The position numbers were made by a program, and so were the translations under genes. This document shows, one piece after another, positions 7,327 through 14,752 of a DNA stretch of 31,624 bases; the first letter of the stretch is position 1; every line of letters begins with the position of its first letter. The stretch covers positions 1-31,624 of the IMG/VR virus record IMGVR_UViG_3300043411_001726, one strand, 5' to 3'. Source of the DNA: a virus. The notes under the pieces were generated by a model that ran no database searches, had not been told where the DNA came from, and worked only from the letters and a program-made list of their open reading frames with translations.

Positions 7327-7526
7327 GGCTCGAAGACCGGGGCAAGCGTGTAGTCGTCCGGCACGACCTTCCAGAAGCGGGGCGCGTAATCTCCGACGCA
7401 ATGCGCGGCGTTGATCGCGTTGGCCACAGCTTCCGCTTCCACCTTGCTGCGGAAATCCGGCACGTTGACGAAGCTCTCGTTCGGGTAATCCCGACCATAG
7501 TTGTCGGTCTCTACGATCTTGAACAT
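7323..7526 (-). CDS. Hypothetical protein (67 aa)
   Basis: Starts MFKIVETDNYGRDYPNESFV five bases after the small-terminase stop, with a strong GGGGGAGGAG ribosome-binding site overlapping that stop. It then contains SKVEAEAVANAINAAH and ends FWKVVPDDYTLAPVFEP. The layout (strand, charged loop, helix, strand) resembles small phage proteins of unknown role that use the same KVEAEAVANAIN-type helix. Confidence 0.75.
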   Translation of the reverse strand: MFKIVETDNYGRDYPNESFVNVPDFRSKVEAEAVANAINAAHCVGDYAPRFWKVVPDDYTLAPVFEP

Positions 7527-7531
7527 GGGGG

Positions 7532-8191
7532 CTACTCCTCCCCCTTGACATACACGCCATTCGCCTTCTGGATCAGGTCGAGGATGGGCTGGGTATCGTA
7601 ATCGCGCCCATTGGCCGGCAGCACGATGACGGTCCGCTCTATCAGGGGCTGGCCGTTGGCGCCGGTGTGCTCCAGCGTCACGCCCTCCTTGAAGCCCCGC
7701 CGGGTCTTCTCGTACCATATCGCCATGCTTGGCACAGGCGGTACGGGATCGGAAAGCCACGGCCGCTCATCCACCCGGGGCCGACCGCCCGGACCCGGGA
7801 CGAGATTCCCATCCTCATCCTTAAGGGGCAGCATGTAGCGGGGATTCGGGATGCCGGGGACCCCGACGGCCTGACCGAAGATCGACCGGCTGACCTTGTG
7901 GTTGGCTTCATCAAGCCCGATCTCAAGCTCCCTGCCATAATACTTCTGCAGGGTATCTATCGAAATGGGTGCTCCGCTCTGCTCATTGATGATCAGGTTG
8001 GCGATCTTGACCTGGGGAATCCCCGCCGCCACCATTTCCTTCACGACATAGGCTACGCCCTCATCCCGGACATAAGCCGGTTTGCCTACCGGAAGGATGG
8101 GCTCGGAATACCTCGGCCTCTTCGGTGGCTTCTTCCCCGGAATGGGAGTGCTGGTAATCCCCTTCGACGACTGCCTGACCTGGGTACCCAT
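7532..8191 (-). CDS. terS: Probable terminase small subunit
   Basis: A 219-residue protein with a basic, disordered N-terminus (residues 1-35, many K/R/P), then a helix-turn-helix-like region: VVKEMVAAGIPQVKIANLII, continuing to SIDTLQKYYGREL. This arrangement, with a following helical segment (EANHKVSRSIFGQAVGV), is typical of small terminases that bind the packaging site. The C-terminal part contains MAIWYEKTRRGFKEG, like small terminases of this kind. It would recognise phage DNA and regulate the large subunit. Six tiny genes separate it from terL. Motif-level recognition only, so the call is probable; another DNA-binding protein remains possible. Confidence 0.7.
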   Translation of the reverse strand: MGTQVRQSSKGITSTPIPGKKPPKRPRYSEPILPVGKPAYVRDEGVAYVVKEMVAAGIPQVKIANLIINEQSGAPISIDTLQKYYGRELEIGLDEANHKVSRSIFGQAVGVPGIPNPRYMLPLKDEDGNLVPGPGGRPRVDERPWLSDPVPPVPSMAIWYEKTRRGFKEGVTLEHTGANGQPLIERTVIVLPANGRDYDTQPILDLIQKANGVYVKGEE

Positions 8192-8288
8192 CTGACCGCA
8201 TCCTGCTACTAACCTTCAGGCTTTTAGCATCAATCCCCATTTATACAAACAAGACTCTGGGTTATATGCTGTACAAGCAGACGACTCG
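8192..8288. promoter_or_regulatory. AT-rich intergenic region before the packaging genes
   Basis: This is one of few real gaps and is clearly more AT-rich than its surroundings. On the minus strand it carries TATAAC (8261-8266) and TATAAA (8240-8245) as -10-like boxes and a small inverted repeat TGCT-GTACA-AGCA at 8267-8279. No good -35 box sits at the right distance from either. It may hold a promoter or operator for the terS-terL run; this is inference from composition and position. Confidence 0.35.
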
Positions 8289-8549
8289 TCACCGCCCCAC
8301 CGCCTTCCACGCCCGCACCAGGGCGCGCCAGATGATCCCCGGCAGGCCGATGGTCAGCCAGCGCGTGCCTCGGGGGTGGCGGGGGAGGAGATTAGCCATT
8401 GGCCTTATCGTCATATCGCGCCACTCGTATTTTGGCTCTCCGACTGCGGGATGGCGGTTCTCAAACATCCACTCCTCGCGCCCGCAATTGCGGCATCGGC
8501 GTTTGAAGTCGCGCTCCACGAAATCATGTTTCAGGCACTCTCGCGCCAT
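8289..8549 (-). CDS. Hypothetical protein with CxxC near the N-terminus (86 aa)
   Basis: An 86-residue basic protein starting MARECLKHDFVERDFKRRCR, with RCRNCGREEW forming a possible zinc knuckle together with upstream cysteine and histidine. The C-terminal region (WLTIGLPGIIWRALVRAWKA) is amphipathic and could touch membrane. It is the last gene before the 97-base gap. Function unknown. Confidence 0.7.
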   Translation of the reverse strand: MARECLKHDFVERDFKRRCRNCGREEWMFENRHPAVGEPKYEWRDMTIRPMANLLPRHPRGTRWLTIGLPGIIWRALVRAWKAVGR

Positions 8550-8552
8550 CGC

Positions 8553-8888
8553 TCAACCCTCCGACGCGGGCGGGAGGGGGAGTGGTCGAAAGTGCGTGAT
8601 GCCGCTCACCGTGTCGCCGTGGCTGTCGGTCCACTGGCCGGGGTGATCCTCGTCCCACGTCTCAAAACTGACGATGAACTGCCAGCCCATCGGATGATCC
8701 TCATCGCCGGGCACCCAACCGATGACCTCTTTGTCGGTTTCGCGCTTCGCCTCCGCAATCGGCCTCCACTGCCCCGCTTCAAGGGCGGCGAGGAGAAGGC
8801 GGAGGTCGGCGGTGTAGACCACTGCGCATAAGTAACCAGCCGCAATATCATCGCGCGCCCGCTCCACGGCGGCTTTCAGGTCTGTCAT
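8553..8888 (-). CDS. DUF551-like protein (111 aa)
   Basis: The second half, GQWRPIAEAKRETDKEVIGW followed by FETWDEDHPGQWTD and ITHFRPLPLPP, matches the DUF551 pattern (W-x-P-I ... V-x-x-W ... W ... T-H-W/F-x-P-L-P-x-P) common in phages and prophages, with no known biochemical role. The N-terminal 40 residues are helical (LKAAVERARDDIAAGYLCAV). ATGA overlap with the upstream gene fixes the start and removes a long spurious extension. Confidence 0.8.
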   Translation of the reverse strand: MTDLKAAVERARDDIAAGYLCAVVYTADLRLLLAALEAGQWRPIAEAKRETDKEVIGWVPGDEDHPMGWQFIVSFETWDEDHPGQWTDSHGDTVSGITHFRPLPLPPASEG

Positions 8889-9097
8889 GGGGTGGCCTTT
8901 CGGTCGTGATCCGGGTTGTCGCATCGCGTCCCTTTTCGATAGGACCAAGAGCAGCCGGGCTTGGCGCATTTCGTCCAGCAATCGCACTTGGCGGCGCCGC
9001 AGACGGTGCATCTGAGCATCGACGTATCGCCGCGCAAAAAGCGGATTATGTCGGCGTCACTGCCGATAGGCGCCATCGCCTCGATCTCGTCAGCCAT
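8885..9097 (-). CDS. Cysteine-rich zinc-binding small protein (70 aa)
   Basis: Starts MADEIEAMAPIGSDADIIRF behind a GGAGGG ribosome-binding site and overlaps the previous gene by eight bases. The second half is packed with cysteines: LRCTVCGAAKCDCWTKCAKP, then CSWSYRKGTRCDNPDH. At least one, probably two zinc sites are likely. No family is recognised. Confidence 0.72.
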   Translation of the reverse strand: MADEIEAMAPIGSDADIIRFLRGDTSMLRCTVCGAAKCDCWTKCAKPGCSWSYRKGTRCDNPDHDRKATP

Positions 9098-9644
9098 CGG
9101 TCTTGCCCTCCTTGGCGAGCGCGGCGCGGGCGCGTCGGAGGTCTGAAACAAGGACCAATCCGTCGTTGTCGACCGGGCGGGTATCGCCCATCTCTGCCCA
9201 TTCATCAGCGGCCTTCGCAAACGGCCTCAGCGCCTCCCTCGCCGCGTCCCGCTCGGCGGTGAGGGTGGCGAGCTGGGCCAGCAGCCAGTTGACCAGCGCG
9301 ACCAATGCGCCCTTGCTGTGGCGCGCGCTGACCATCTGGCGGGCCTTGTCGTCGAGGTCGAAGCGCTGCGTTTTCGTCGGGTGCGCGGCCTCGATAGCGG
9401 CTGACCACTCATCCTCGCGGTCGTTCCAAGGCTTGCCCCGCTCGGCCTCCAGCGCCGCGATGCGGGCGGATTGGGCGCGGTAGGCAGCCAACATCGCGTT
9501 GATAGCGCCGCGAACGGATTCCTCTCGGGCCGCAAGTTTGCGGCGTGGTTCGGGCAACAGCACGAACTCGCGACACTGCTCGGCAAGAAAGATCAGATCG
9601 TTGTTGGCTTGGTCGATCTTGTCTTGAAGCGCCCGCTCCGTCAT
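9090..9644 (-). CDS. Coiled-coil Ea22-like accessory protein (184 aa)
   Basis: A 184-residue helical protein: MTERALQDKIDQANNDLIFL, then YRAQSARIAALEAERGKPWN and LATLTAERDAAREALRPFAK. The end, DNDGLVLVSDLRRARAALA, resembles the C-terminal part of Ea22-like/ead proteins of temperate phages, a family of unknown function found in accessory runs. The next-but-one gene also carries an Ea22-like signature. ATGA overlap gives the start. Confidence 0.72.
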   Translation of the reverse strand: MTERALQDKIDQANNDLIFLAEQCREFVLLPEPRRKLAAREESVRGAINAMLAAYRAQSARIAALEAERGKPWNDREDEWSAAIEAAHPTKTQRFDLDDKARQMVSARHSKGALVALVNWLLAQLATLTAERDAAREALRPFAKAADEWAEMGDTRPVDNDGLVLVSDLRRARAALAKEGKTDG

Positions 9645-9823
9645 GGGGTTTCCTTCCGCGCCCGCTCTGCGACGACGCCTGTTCCTTCGCAGCGTTCGCA
9701 TCCGTTGTGCGGATAGGTGCCTGCGACAGAGCCAGCACCCTTACATGCGGGGCACTTGCGCTCGCCCGGCCTTGGAACGCCTACGTGCCCGCCGAACTTC
9801 AGTTTGCCAACAGCGTCCGTCAT
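9641..9823 (-). CDS. DnaJ-type zinc-finger small protein (60 aa)
   Basis: Contains KCPACKGAGSVAGTY and CERCEGTGVV, two CxxCxGxG repeats as in the DnaJ cysteine-rich domain, on a 60-residue chain with no J domain. Such stand-alone fingers bind a single zinc ion. ATGA overlaps at both ends. Function in phage unknown. Confidence 0.78.
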   Translation of the reverse strand: MTDAVGKLKFGGHVGVPRPGERKCPACKGAGSVAGTYPHNGCERCEGTGVVAERARKETP

Positions 9824-10254
9824 GGGGCGACCATGGCGGCGAGCGCGGCTCGGAAATCCCCACGCTTGAACTTCGTTGTCGGCATTAATTGGTCGTCGGG
9901 AGCGCTTCGTCTCTCAGTATCTCGCGCATATTCCGCGAACGGTCGCAGCGCCTTCTCCATCGCCGTTGCGCGCTTGGCGGCGGCGAGGAGGGCGGGGAGC
10001 GCGTTGACTGCGGCGACGATGAGGGCGGCGTCGTCATGGGCTTGTTGAAACCACCCATCCCATACAGGATGATAGCCTGTACGCGCTATTAATGCCCCGA
10101 CGCCTTTAGCATCAGGCCATATCGTCATTGTATCGGTAGGGACACCATTGATCCCCTCGCCGGCAAACCAAGGCCCCGGCGTCGCCTTCGCGATCAGCCC
10201 CTCCATCTCCTCTATCTGCGCGGCGGTGGGGGCGGGGGTGTCAGCGGCGGTCAT
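9820..10254 (-). CDS. Ea22-like accessory protein (144 aa)
   Basis: The segment LIAKATPGPWFAGEG and the helix DDAALIVAAVNALPALLAAA, followed by ALRPFAEYA, are signatures I associate with Ea22-like phage proteins. The first 20 residues are proline/alanine/threonine-rich. The start is set by an ATGA overlap. Role unknown; often dispensable genes. Confidence 0.75.
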   Translation of the reverse strand: MTAADTPAPTAAQIEEMEGLIAKATPGPWFAGEGINGVPTDTMTIWPDAKGVGALIARTGYHPVWDGWFQQAHDDAALIVAAVNALPALLAAAKRATAMEKALRPFAEYARDTERRSAPDDQLMPTTKFKRGDFRAALAAMVAP

Positions 10255-10550
10255 CGGGGCATCTCCTGCTCGAGGACGCGGGACTGGATCGAGAAGACCC
10301 GAGCTGAAGGGCCTTCCGCTTTCCACTCGATGTACTTTGGGCCTTCAAGGCGCGAGCTTGGCACGCCGGACCATTCCCAGGTCAGCGGCCGACCGTTCTC
10401 TATTTGGACAGCGCGCGCCTTGGCCTGTTCAAGCCCCGCAGCATAACAGCGGTCGAGATAGGTCCGCAGGTCTTCTGTAACCAACAGCACAAAGACCGGG
10501 GCTGGCAGGACCTTGTAGCTGGGGCGGGTGTGGACTTCCTCTTCGCTCAT
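10251..10550 (-). CDS. Hypothetical protein (99 aa)
   Basis: A 99-residue protein starting MSEEEVHTRPSYKVLPAPVF, with a hydrophobic strand (VFVLLVTED), a helical region (LRTYLDRCYAAGLEQAKARA) and a beta-like C-terminus. ATGA overlaps at both ends. Not recognised. Confidence 0.72.
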   Translation of the reverse strand: MSEEEVHTRPSYKVLPAPVFVLLVTEDLRTYLDRCYAAGLEQAKARAVQIENGRPLTWEWSGVPSSRLEGPKYIEWKAEGPSARVFSIQSRVLEQEMPR

Positions 10551-10849
10551 GGCTTGTTTTCCGCGAAGTAGTCCTTGACCGCACCCATGGCCTTCTCGAA
10601 CGCCGCGTACTCCGCTTCGAGCAGCTCCTTCATCTTGCGTGGCTTGGCTTGCTGGCGCAGGTCCATGATGTGGTTGTAGGAATTGAGCACGACCTCGTCA
10701 CCCTGCCCGTACTTGGTCGTGCAGCGGATCTTGAATTCCGTCGCCGGCAGGGCTGCCCGGAGTTCGACCTCCAGCGGCTTCCACCATGCCTCGAACGCGT
10801 CTTCGGCGCGCTGGCGGATGCGCTCGTCGATGGTCTTGACGTCGATCAT
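10547..10849 (-). CDS. Hypothetical helical protein (100 aa)
   Basis: Starts MIDVKTIDERIRQRAEDAFE and contains AWWKPLEVELRAALPATEF, then a predicted helix rich in lysine and glutamate (RKMKELLEAEYAAFEKAMG). The chosen ATG overlaps the upstream stop (ATGA); the longer open frame is a shadow inside neighbouring genes. No family is recognised. Confidence 0.72.
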   Translation of the reverse strand: MIDVKTIDERIRQRAEDAFEAWWKPLEVELRAALPATEFKIRCTTKYGQGDEVVLNSYNHIMDLRQQAKPRKMKELLEAEYAAFEKAMGAVKDYFAENKP

Positions 10850-11061
10850 AGGGCCGTCTCCCTGTGTTTCGACTTGCGGCGCAATATCGAGCGCGCGTTC
10901 TGCATGGCGCGCGGATCGGAGGAGATGCCCATGAAGACCGGCTCCCCGGTCGGGCTGACCCCCTTGAGGTGCCCGCATTTCGACAGCTCCAGGTCTGTAT
11001 ACCCAAAGCCTTTCATCAGGTTCCTCATTTCGCGGTAGGCTTTGCTCGCATTATGTGCCAT
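10846..11061 (-). CDS. HicA-like small basic protein (71 aa, tentative)
   Basis: A 71-residue basic protein: MAHNASKAYREMRNLMKGFG, then LSKCGHLKGVSPTGEPVFMG and SDPRAMQNARSILRRKSKH. The order helix, GHLK strand, turn, strand, helix with arginines recalls the small double-stranded-RNA-binding-like fold of HicA toxins, and related proteins are frequent in phages. No HicB-like partner is adjacent, so a toxin role is not supported. The ATG lies seven bases after the HNH gene stop with a GGGG run upstream. Confidence 0.65.
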   Translation of the reverse strand: MAHNASKAYREMRNLMKGFGYTDLELSKCGHLKGVSPTGEPVFMGISSDPRAMQNARSILRRKSKHRETAL

Positions 11062-11068
11062 GACCCCA

Positions 11069-11515
11069 TCATACTCCCATCCTGAGTTGCTGCTTGTACG
11101 CACCGAAGCGGTTGGCCCTATTCATCCGGGGCGTCGCCCAGTGCAAATTGCCCCGGCGATTGTTCATGGTATCGCCGTCCTCATGATCCCCTATCGTATG
11201 GAGGGGGCTGGGCGGCGGGCCATAGGCGCGGAAGCATATTTCCTTGTGCAGGAAGGTCGAGATGCGGTTGGGGTTGACCGGGCGTGGCAGCATGGTCACG
11301 ACATAGGGAACCTGCGCCTTGCCCCGGCTGCGGTCGGAGCTCTTCTTCAAGCGCCATAAGAACCGGATGGCCCACTCATAATCAATCTCATCGACCACGG
11401 TTCGCAGGTCGGTATCCCGCTCGTGAAGGTACAGATGATAATCGGTAGGGCGGTCGGCGAAGACGATATTGGGGTCGAAGGGGTCCAGCTCAAGCGGCAG
11501 GGCCAGCGCCGCCAT
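11069..11515 (-). CDS. HNH endonuclease
   Basis: A 148-residue protein with a recognisable HNH_3-type motif: IGDHEDGDTMNNRRGNLHWA, giving the H...N-N...H order of a beta-beta-alpha-metal nuclease, preceded by KEICFRAYGPPPSP. Such free-standing enzymes in phages are usually mobile homing nucleases that nick or cleave DNA. The start MAALALPLELDPFDPNIVF is joined to the upstream stop as TAATG, so it is well embedded in the operon rather than a loose insertion. Target unknown. Confidence 0.85.
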   Translation of the reverse strand: MAALALPLELDPFDPNIVFADRPTDYHLYLHERDTDLRTVVDEIDYEWAIRFLWRLKKSSDRSRGKAQVPYVVTMLPRPVNPNRISTFLHKEICFRAYGPPPSPLHTIGDHEDGDTMNNRRGNLHWATPRMNRANRFGAYKQQLRMGV

Positions 11516-11784
11516 TAGGGAGCCCTCTGGTTCTGGGCAAGCCACGCAGCGCCGGCTTGGTTGCAGCCGTAACCGCTCCCACACGGCCCCGCCTCGTTGT
11601 AAACAGCGGAGTAATCAACCAGCCCCTTACGCTTTAGGGACCGGCAGGCGTGCCGAACGCGTTGCTTGGCGAGACCCGTCTCCTCGGAAATGGAGCTGAA
11701 GAAGCGAAAGGGTTGATCGGTGGTCCGGTAGGTCGCCAGCACCTCGAGCACGCGCCTTTGATTCTGGCTGACCGTCGGGCTCAT
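11515..11784 (-). CDS. Winged-helix DNA-binding protein (89 aa)
   Basis: Begins MSPTVSQNQRRVLEVLATYR and continues SSISEETGLAKQRVRHACRS then LKRKGLVDYSAVY. This is the MarR-like order: first helix, helix-turn-helix with recognition helix KQRVRHACRSLKRKG, then the wing. Likely a small transcription regulator or DNA-binding accessory protein. ATGA overlap with the upstream gene. No operator can be named. Confidence 0.78.
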   Translation of the reverse strand: MSPTVSQNQRRVLEVLATYRTTDQPFRFFSSISEETGLAKQRVRHACRSLKRKGLVDYSAVYNEAGPCGSGYGCNQAGAAWLAQNQRAP

Positions 11785-12284
11785 TTGAGGGGCTCCCCGC
11801 CCTTCCCGAAGATGTAGTCCCGCCACTCGACAAAGGCCGGGGTCGGAGAGCGCAGCCAGAATCCCCACGACTCCATGCGCGGGCCGGTCCAAATCACCAT
11901 CGTCCAGAAACCGCCATTCCTGGTCTGGATAATTGTAGTCCCTCTAGGCACCCTTTTGTCGAACTCGAACTTGGTGACGTAGGTCTCAGACCACCGGCCG
12001 AGCACGCGGTGAGCGAACCGCAATGAGCGGTAATGCCAGCGCCAAGCCTCGACCTTACGAAGGACGACGAGCCCTGTCGCCGGGTGGAAGACCTCTTCGA
12101 CGTAGCTTGAAAAGGGGAAGGTCCAGAAGGCTTGCTTATGCGTATGGAAGTCCAGGTCGATATCGCCACGCAGAAAATGGTGCAGGCAACCCCATGACCA
12201 TTGGTAACGGATCATGTAGGCGGTGGCATTGAGGCCGGCGGACCGGAGGCGCTCGATACGGGGGATCAACCAATTCCAGTTCAT
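11781..12284 (-). CDS. Cupin-like protein of unknown function (167 aa)
   Basis: The pattern CLHHFLRGDIDLDFHTHKQA, then SSYVEEVF, RWHYRSLRFAHRVLG and MESWGFWLRS followed by VEWRDYIFG follows a small RmlC-like cupin family I recall from phages and actinobacteria, in which H-x-H and a later histidine sit in the metal pocket. The metal-binding histidines would be in FHTH and AHRV. Such domains bind small molecules or act as dioxygenases or isomerases; the substrate is unknown. ATGA overlap sets the start. Confidence 0.68.
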   Translation of the reverse strand: MNWNWLIPRIERLRSAGLNATAYMIRYQWSWGCLHHFLRGDIDLDFHTHKQAFWTFPFSSYVEEVFHPATGLVVLRKVEAWRWHYRSLRFAHRVLGRWSETYVTKFEFDKRVPRGTTIIQTRNGGFWTMVIWTGPRMESWGFWLRSPTPAFVEWRDYIFGKGGEPLK

Positions 12285-12475
12285 ATCCGGTACCCCGCTT
12301 CGAGAATTCGCTTGGCGCCCCTGCGCACAGCAGCCAGGTAAACGGCGTTGGCCGGGTCTGGGTTAGGCCAGAACCACGGGACCATGACAGCGACCAAATC
12401 GTCGATCATGGCTTCTGTGATCGGGGCTTTTATGGCCCGCGCCACGGAGAGCATAAGCTCGGCGTGTTTGGTCAT
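12281..12475 (-). CDS. Hypothetical small helical protein (64 aa)
   Basis: A 64-residue protein starting MTKHAELMLSVARAIKAPIT, mostly helical, with a tryptophan/proline loop (PWFWPNPDPANAVYLAAVRR) and a helical end (GAKRILEAGYRI). ATGA overlaps at both ends. The shape resembles small phage proteins of unknown function. Confidence 0.72.
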   Translation of the reverse strand: MTKHAELMLSVARAIKAPITEAMIDDLVAVMVPWFWPNPDPANAVYLAAVRRGAKRILEAGYRI

Positions 12476-12741
12476 CCCGCCGACCTGCCAATAATGGGCA
12501 CAGCCCGCGCCATCAGCGCGGCCAACTCGTCGCTGCTCATCTCGGTGACAGCCCAGTTTGCTTCAAGCTCCCCGACCCGGATCTGGGTAATCCCGAAGGA
12601 GCTCATCTCAAGAATCAGCGCGGCCAGCTTGGGCTCCCCGTAGCAGACATCCCGGTGGACCTCATCGCAGTGCCCGCACAGATGCAGGATCACGAAGACG
12701 CTTTCCTTCCACGCGCAGAAGTTCTCGTCTTTCAATTCCAT
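12472..12741 (-). CDS. Hypothetical protein with CxxC/H cluster (89 aa)
   Basis: The ATG at 12739-12741 gives MELKDENFCAWKESVFVILH and overlaps the end of sbcC by ten bases; an earlier in-frame start would add twelve residues. LCGHCDEVHRDVCYG may form a zinc site. The rest is helical (MSSDELAALMARAVPIIGR). The family is not recognised. It may be translationally coupled to sbcC. Confidence 0.7.
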   Translation of the reverse strand: MELKDENFCAWKESVFVILHLCGHCDEVHRDVCYGEPKLAALILEMSSFGITQIRVGELEANWAVTEMSSDELAALMARAVPIIGRSAG

Positions 12742-14573
12742 GAGAAGGCCGACCTTCCATCCTTCTTCGTCACGCACAGCGTCCCATCGAACAGGCCGTT
12801 CTCGAACGAATGATGATCAACGAGGTAGATAGCCTTGCCCTGCGCCAGCGCCCGCTCTCGTAGCTGCTCGATCAAGATCTCGACCCCTTCGGGCGACATG
12901 CCGCGCGTCGGCTCGTCATAGACCTCGATATTAGGTGACAGCCCCGCCCGCGCCAGCAAAATCTCGGAGAGCGCAAAGGCGACGGCAAGCTGCCACCGCT
13001 GGGCTTCCCCGCCCGAATAGCTGGCCCAGCGCACCGGCTCTTCCTGATCGGGTGGGTAGAGCATGATGGAGAAGCCGACCGAAGTTTCGCCGGCCTTGTT
13101 CTCCCGCTCTGTCGCAAAGCGGATACCCCAGCCGGCCAAGCCCAACGCTTCGGCATAACCCGTTGTAGTCATCTCGAGCTCACGCAGGGCGTCGTCGAGG
13201 CGCTTGAGGCGGATCAGCTTGAAGGTATCCGACCAGTACTCGAAACCCATCTGCAGGGCTTGCGCCTTGGTCAACTCGGCCTTGGCCTTGGCCTGATCCT
13301 CTTCGAGCGCGGTGGCTTGCTTGGCAAGCTGTGCCAGCCGGGCCTTATGGGGGTTGACCTCGGCCTTGATGCGGTCGAGCCCCGCCTGAACAAGACGGAC
13401 GGCGCCTTCGGCCGTAGCGGCCTTGGCATCAGCAGCCTGCCTCTCCCTCTCAGACCTCTCCAGATCGTCCAGCTTGCCCGCCAGCGCCTCTTCTTCGAGC
13501 TTGGCGGCTTCGGCTGCCTCTAGCAGCCGATCCTCCTCTAGCGCCGCGCCGGTGAGAGCCTTGGCGGCGGCCTTGAAAGCGGCCTTGGCCTTGTCGATGT
13601 GCTCCTCGATGTGCTTCTGGGAGACCTTCTGCCCGCACTCCGGGCATTTGCTGCCTTGGAGCGCATCCTTGTAACGCTGCTCGGCGCGGCCGGCGGCATC
13701 TACCTCGTTATTGGCCGCCGTAGCCTTGGCCTTGGCCGTCGAATGCGCCGCATCGGCCCGGCGCCTGTCTTCGCGCGCGGCCCGGAGCTTCGCCTTAGCT
13801 TCCTCAATCGGCGCATTGCTTCCGCTGCCCTTCTTAGGCTTCGGGAACTTGGCCAGCTTGGCCTTGGCATCCTCGAGCGCGGCGGTGGCATCCTCCAATT
13901 CTTCGTCATGCTTATCCGCCCAAGCCCCATCATCGCGCTTGGCCTGCTTGAGACCATCATCGACAACGGTCAGCTTGGCTTCAACAGCAACGAGTTCGCG
14001 TTCGAAGGTTCCGACGTGGCCCTTGGCTTCCTTGGTCCGCGCATCGGCTTCCTTGGCCGCATCCAGCCATACATCAAGGCTCAAGGCTTGGGTGAACATC
14101 TGGCTCTGGGCTTCCGGCTTCAGGTCCATGAACAGGGAGCCGAACTGCCCGAGAACAATGGTCCGACGGAACATCTCCTCGTTCATGCCGAGCGCCTTCT
14201 CAGCCTCGATCTGGTCGACGATGCGCCCATTCAAGCTCAACTTGTTGGGCCGGCGCTGGCGCTCAAGACCATAGCGCTCACCGCCCCGCTCGAATTGAAC
14301 GGCGACTGAGACGGGCAGCTTGCCAGATTCCCACGGCGTGACGGAGTCTGCCGGCCGGCTATCGCGGGTCGTCTTGTCGAAGAAGACCCAGAGCAGAGCG
14401 TCCGTAAGAAGGGTCGACTTGCCGGCGCCGTTCGCCCCGAGCTGCGGGTCGTCCAGGTTGCGGCCGGTCACGTAGTAGAGGCCGGGGTTGCGGTCGAAGG
14501 CGAACAGGTGCTCGCCGCGGAAGGAGCGGAAGTTCTCAAGCGTCAGTTCGCGGATGCGGAGCTGAGCGGTCAT
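12732..14573 (-). CDS. sbcC: SbcC/Rad50-like recombination exonuclease ATPase subunit
   Basis: A 613-residue SMC-type ATPase, the phage gp46/SbcC partner of the SbcD-like nuclease encoded two genes upstream. Walker A is GANGAGKST (about 46-54), the ABC signature SGGEAQRWQ lies at about 520, and Walker B NIEVYDEPTRG at about 548-557. Two alanine/lysine-rich coiled coils flank a zinc hook, CPEC (310-313). The first open-frame methionine is 90 codons upstream, but the true start is MTAQLRIRELTLENFRSF: it gives the canonical N-terminus and an ATGA overlap with the gene before it. The complex resects DNA ends in phage recombination-dependent replication. The coiled coils are much shorter than in bacterial SbcC, as usual for phage versions. 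Confidence 0.95.
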   Translation of the reverse strand: MTAQLRIRELTLENFRSFRGEHLFAFDRNPGLYYVTGRNLDDPQLGANGAGKSTLLTDALLWVFFDKTTRDSRPADSVTPWESGKLPVSVAVQFERGGERYGLERQRRPNKLSLNGRIVDQIEAEKALGMNEEMFRRTIVLGQFGSLFMDLKPEAQSQMFTQALSLDVWLDAAKEADARTKEAKGHVGTFERELVAVEAKLTVVDDGLKQAKRDDGAWADKHDEELEDATAALEDAKAKLAKFPKPKKGSGSNAPIEEAKAKLRAAREDRRRADAAHSTAKAKATAANNEVDAAGRAEQRYKDALQGSKCPECGQKVSQKHIEEHIDKAKAAFKAAAKALTGAALEEDRLLEAAEAAKLEEEALAGKLDDLERSERERQAADAKAATAEGAVRLVQAGLDRIKAEVNPHKARLAQLAKQATALEEDQAKAKAELTKAQALQMGFEYWSDTFKLIRLKRLDDALRELEMTTTGYAEALGLAGWGIRFATERENKAGETSVGFSIMLYPPDQEEPVRWASYSGGEAQRWQLAVAFALSEILLARAGLSPNIEVYDEPTRGMSPEGVEILIEQLRERALAQGKAIYLVDHHSFENGLFDGTLCVTKKDGRSAFSWN

Positions 14574-14752
14574 GGCCACACCGAGTCCAGACAAGCTGCT
14601 AAATGAAGGAAGGCATCCATGAACAACAACCACTTCAGCGCCAGCGCTCCCGCTCGGGCCGCTTGCTCTCCTATTGCCCTGCGCATAATGGGCGACATAT
14701 CCACTGAGCAGGCCAGCGTAATGAACAACAGCGCCTGCTCCGCGTGGGTCAT
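14570..14752 (-). CDS. Hypothetical small protein between sbcD and sbcC (60 aa)
   Basis: Begins MTHAEQALLFITLACSVDMS, with ATGA overlaps to the lipoprotein gene upstream and to sbcC downstream. The two hydrophobic stretches (ALLFITLAC and ALALKWLLFMDAFLHLAA) suggest weak membrane association. Not recognised. Its inclusion is based on coupling and clean boundaries. Confidence 0.65.
   Translation of the reverse strand: MTHAEQALLFITLACSVDMSPIMRRAIGEQAARAGALALKWLLFMDAFLHLAACLDSVWP

Noticed and set aside
10846-11061. HicA toxin of a toxin-antitoxin pair
   Set aside because: The fold pattern is weakly similar, but no antitoxin gene of HicB type is adjacent.
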